NCBI GenBank assembly: GCA_009783605.1
Contig: WRDE01000081.1
Coordinates: forward strand, 1-7,966
Origin: Oscillospiraceae bacterium
GTDB taxonomy: Bacteria > Bacillota > Clostridia > Oscillospirales > Acutalibacteraceae
Direction: 5' to 3'
DNA length: 7,966 bases
A program made the translations under genes and the position numbers. Shown piece by piece: positions 6,014-7,966 of this stretch. The notes under the pieces were generated by a model. That model was not told the origin of the DNA. It saw only the letters and a list, made by a program, of their open reading frames with translations, and made no database searches. The first letter of the stretch is position 1. Each line of letters opens with the position of its first letter.

Positions 6014-7288
6014 ATGGTTCACAAATTTAACGCACAGGATGTGGTATTCTGGCTCTGGATCCGCCGGTACCGGATACTGGCCATCGCGCTGGCCGCCTGT
6101 CTGCTGGCGGGGGTATATACGCTGATCGGCGCGATACCCGCCGCCGGTGAGGTAGTCCCCGGAACCGCCTGTTATAAGACAACGGCTTTTTTCCGGGTAG
6201 AGTCAACTGAGGACAGCGAGAGCGATTCGCTGTCGCTGTCGCTGAACGCGCGCAACGCGTATCTGAAAGGATTCCGGATGGAGTTTTTTTCCGAATTTCT
6301 GATCGACAATCTGCCGGATGTGGATCTCGAAAAGGTACTGCTGAAACACCCGATGATTGAACCGCCAAACGCCGCTATTTCCAATCTGCAGATACGGTGG
6401 GTGTATAACGCCGTTCTTATGGAAGGCGCGCCGGATCTGCCGTGGCTGATGGTTTCCTATTATGCGGTCAATCCGGACCTGGGGGACCGGATAGTGGATC
6501 TGTGCATGGAATATGCCGAAGATATCATCGACATCCCCTGGTCCACCGTCACCGCGCTCAACAGCCGGATTGAAGAGATAATCATACAACCGCCGGAGGC
6601 GGAGGCTTTTGCGTTCGGGAGCTTTATAAACGCGGCGGTCAAGAATATGGTGATGCTGACTTTACTGATGGAAGCGCTGTATATCGTTATCCTGATGTGT
6701 CAGATGGCGTTCCGGCCGACCATCAATTTCAAGCCGGATCTGGATCAGACAGGGAAGTTCCCGGTCTGGGAGACGCAGCGGAAAAACCGCGCCGGATCGG
6801 CGGCGTATATCACCAAAAAATTGCTGGCATATATAGAGGACGGCGGGGATAAGCAGATCCTCATCACCGCACTTTCACCAAAAACCGGGCGGGAAAAGAA
6901 CAAAAACGCGGCGCTGCTGCTGCGCGGGTTACAGGACGCGGGCAAACAAGCGGTGCTGATCAATTTCGACAGCGCATGTCAGCTACCGGATGACGGCGGC
7001 CTGGTGATTGAAGGCGAACTGGCCGGCGGCTATTCGCTGGGGCTGGACCGGTATGAACAGCAAACCGCCGGCGCCGGCGCGGTATTGGTGAACCTGCCCC
7101 CCTTCTTCGACTGCATCAGCCGTTTTGACAAACAGCGGAAGCATGTACTCCTGCTGAACGCCGTCTACGGCAAAACCCTGAAAGACGAGCTGAAACAGGC
7201 AATAGCGATCTGCGAAGAAAATGATATCCAACTGCTGGCAGCAGTGGCGGATCCGGGAGAAGCGAGAAAAGTAGTGGTTAGTGATTAG
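6014..7288 (+). CDS. Wzz/CapA-like membrane protein fused to a degenerate BY-kinase domain
   Basis: The 424-residue protein has two membrane helices (about residues 19-41 and 208-232) around an extracytoplasmic region of about 165 residues, the layout of Wzz/CapA chain-length or co-polymerase proteins. A PP motif (residues 193-194) precedes the second helix. The cytoplasmic remainder resembles the ATP-binding fold of bacterial tyrosine kinases (CapB/Wze type) but has lost key residues. The P-loop position reads ITALSPKTGREKNKNAALLL (284-303), without the Gly-Lys-Ser/Thr core. The Walker A' position reads VLINFDS (314-320) instead of an LIDAD-type motif, and the Walker B position reads AVLVNLPPF (356-364), with Asn for Asp. 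No C-terminal tyrosine cluster exists. It is therefore probably a pseudokinase that regulates or scaffolds polymer assembly. ATG 6014 has GAGG seven bases upstream. The last residues Ser-Asp and the TAG stop come from a heptamer repeat. It sits 131 bases after the glycerophosphotransferase gene, probably in the same operon. Confidence 0.75.
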   Translation: MVHKFNAQDVVFWLWIRRYRILAIALAACLLAGVYTLIGAIPAAGEVVPGTACYKTTAFFRVESTEDSESDSLSLSLNARNAYLKGFRMEFFSEFLIDNLPDVDLEKVLLKHPMIEPPNAAISNLQIRWVYNAVLMEGAPDLPWLMVSYYAVNPDLGDRIVDLCMEYAEDIIDIPWSTVTALNSRIEEIIIQPPEAEAFAFGSFINAAVKNMVMLTLLMEALYIVILMCQMAFRPTINFKPDLDQTGKFPVWETQRKNRAGSAAYITKKLLAYIEDGGDKQILITALSPKTGREKNKNAALLLRGLQDAGKQAVLINFDSACQLPDDGGLVIEGELAGGYSLGLDRYEQQTAGAGAVLVNLPPFFDCISRFDKQRKHVLLLNAVYGKTLKDELKQAIAICEENDIQLLAAVADPGEARKVVVSD

Positions 7289-7310
7289 TGGATAGTGATT
7301 AGTGATTAGT
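7273..7310 (+). repeat. Heptamer array, AGTGATT type, copy 2
   Basis: Units run AGTGGTT, AGTGATT, AGTGGAT, AGTGATT, AGTGATT and a partial AGT. Positions 7279-7310 match copy 1 exactly over 32 bases. The array supplies the final Val-Ser-Asp codons and the TAG stop of the Wzz-like gene. Positions 7278-7302 are the reverse complement of 7374-7398. Confidence 0.9.
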
Positions 7311-7324
7311 ATATGGTTGATATC

Positions 7325-7373
7325 AAACATAAACCAGGCAGCGCAGCCGCTGCCTGGTTTATGTTTCCTTTTT
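7325..7373 (+). terminator. Strong intrinsic terminator between convergent genes
   Basis: A perfect 19-bp stem (7325-7343 with 7348-7366) closes a 4-base CAGC loop, with CC and TTTTT (7369-7373) after it. It ends the polysaccharide operon 37 bases after its last stop. On the minus strand only a weak T-rich tail follows the stem, so it may also slow transcription from the M23 side, but less efficiently. It is bracketed by inverted heptamer arrays that could extend the pairing. Confidence 0.93.
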
Positions 7374-7406
7374 CTAATCACTATCCACTAATCACTAATC
7401 ACTAAT
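7374..7406 (-). repeat. Heptamer array, AGTGATT type, copy 3, inverted
   Basis: Read on the minus strand the units are AGTGATT, AGTGATT, AGTGGAT, AGTGATT and a partial AG, preceded by ATT. The variant unit is third, not second as in copy 1. The array provides the Ile-Ser-Asp codons and the TAG stop (7395-7397) of the M23 peptidase gene, again with the AGTGATT strand as the sense strand. Confidence 0.88.
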
Positions 7407-7966
7407 CTGATAGATCCGGCTGTAATTTTTTGTCTCCACATCCTTAACCACCGCGCAGCGCCGGCGGGCCAGCAGTTTTATCAGCGGATAGACGTCGATC
7501 CAGATTTCGTTGTCGGAATCCGCCTGGGATTCGTCGAAGATCAGCTGGAGGCCGAAATGCAGGTGGGGGGTGGTGATGTTGTTGACATTTTCGTCGGTGG
7601 AATACCCCGATCTGCCGAGATAGCCGATGACGTCTCCGGGCTTTACCACCGATCCCTCCTCTAACCCCAGCGCGTAGGGATAATTTTTCCGCAGGTGGGC
7701 GTAATAATAGTACCGTTTGGTATCAAAACTGCGGATACCGATCCGCCAGCCGCCGTATTGGTTCCAGCCGAGAGCGGTGACGGTGCCGCCCTCGACGGCG
7801 ATGATGGGGGTGCCGGTCTGGCCCATCATATCGTGGCCGAGATGGCGGCGCCTGAACCCGTAGCTGCGGGAGACGCCGAAATCGTCGTATTCGTTGTAAT
7901 AATACCCTTTGGCGATGGGAGAGAAGCCCATCAGCCCGTATTTTTTCTCCCAGCGCCTGCCCTCCG
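7395..7966 (-). CDS. M23 family metallopeptidase, N-terminus cut by window
   Basis: This is the C-terminal ~190 residues of a zinc endopeptidase of the LytM/lysostaphin (M23) type, which cuts peptide cross-links in peptidoglycan. The frame is open to the window edge, so the start, signal peptide or membrane anchor lie outside, and the ATG at 7931 is probably internal. Counting from that Met, the zinc ligands and catalytic residues are His30 and Asp34 (RRHLGHDM), His79 (YYYYAHL) and the HLH pair His123/His125 (TPHLHFG). All are intact, so it should be active. The surrounding sequence (YGFRRRHLGHDMMG, LGWNQYGGWRIGIRSFD) matches a group I recall from Clostridia. It converges on the polysaccharide operon. 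Its last three codons and stop lie in the heptamer repeat, so its extreme C-terminus may have been replaced. Confidence 0.93.
   Translation of the reverse strand, partial: EGRRWEKKYGLMGFSPIAKGYYYNEYDDFGVSRSYGFRRRHLGHDMMGQTGTPIIAVEGGTVTALGWNQYGGWRIGIRSFDTKRYYYYAHLRKNYPYALGLEEGSVVKPGDVIGYLGRSGYSTDENVNNITTPHLHFGLQLIFDESQADSDNEIWIDVYPLIKLLARRRCAVVKDVETKNYSRIYQISD

Overview
The window looks like chromosomal DNA from a GC-rich Firmicute of the class Clostridia (Oscillospiraceae/Ruminococcaceae type). This rests on recognised protein families (a clostridial S1-domain protein, a clostridial M23 peptidase, a CDP-glycerol transferase of the wall teichoic acid family), strong Shine-Dalgarno sites, a textbook sigma-A promoter and GTG/TTG starts. 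Species cannot be named from the sequence alone. No rRNA, tRNA, transposase or CRISPR array is visible.

Layout. (1) Positions 1-2092, plus strand: the 3' part of an ABC exporter gene, an overlapping DUF1361 membrane-protein gene, and a 55-residue single-pass membrane protein. They are close enough to be one operon. (2) Positions 2083-2231: two different heptanucleotide repeat arrays side by side. (3) Positions 2232-3224: an S1-domain RNA-binding protein. (4) Positions 3225-3546: a non-coding stretch with a promoter followed by a short structured element ending in an intrinsic terminator, then a second, near-consensus promoter. (5) Positions 3547-7288: a compact surface-polysaccharide cluster. 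It holds a GT4 glycosyltransferase, a CDP-glycerol glycerophosphotransferase joined to it by an ATGA overlap, a leader with a 29-bp RNA hairpin, and a Wzz/CapA-like membrane protein fused to what looks like a dead BY-kinase domain. (6) Positions 7272-7409: a strong terminator framed by inverted copies of the heptamer repeat. (7) Positions 7395-7966, minus strand: the C-terminal part of an M23 metallopeptidase, convergent with the cluster.

Functionally the centre of the window is envelope building. The glycosyltransferase and the glycerophosphotransferase would assemble a glycerol-phosphate-decorated or teichoic-like polymer, the Wzz-like protein would set its length or couple assembly to export, and the neighbouring M23 enzyme would cut peptidoglycan.

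The least ordinary features are: the heptamer arrays, which supply the stop codon and last residues of three separate genes always in the same strand orientation; the fused, catalytically degenerate BY-kinase domain; the long hairpin whose G-U pairs favour plus-strand RNA; and the promoter/alternative-hairpin/terminator element at 3291-3380. I do not see a clear-cut new defence or mobile system.
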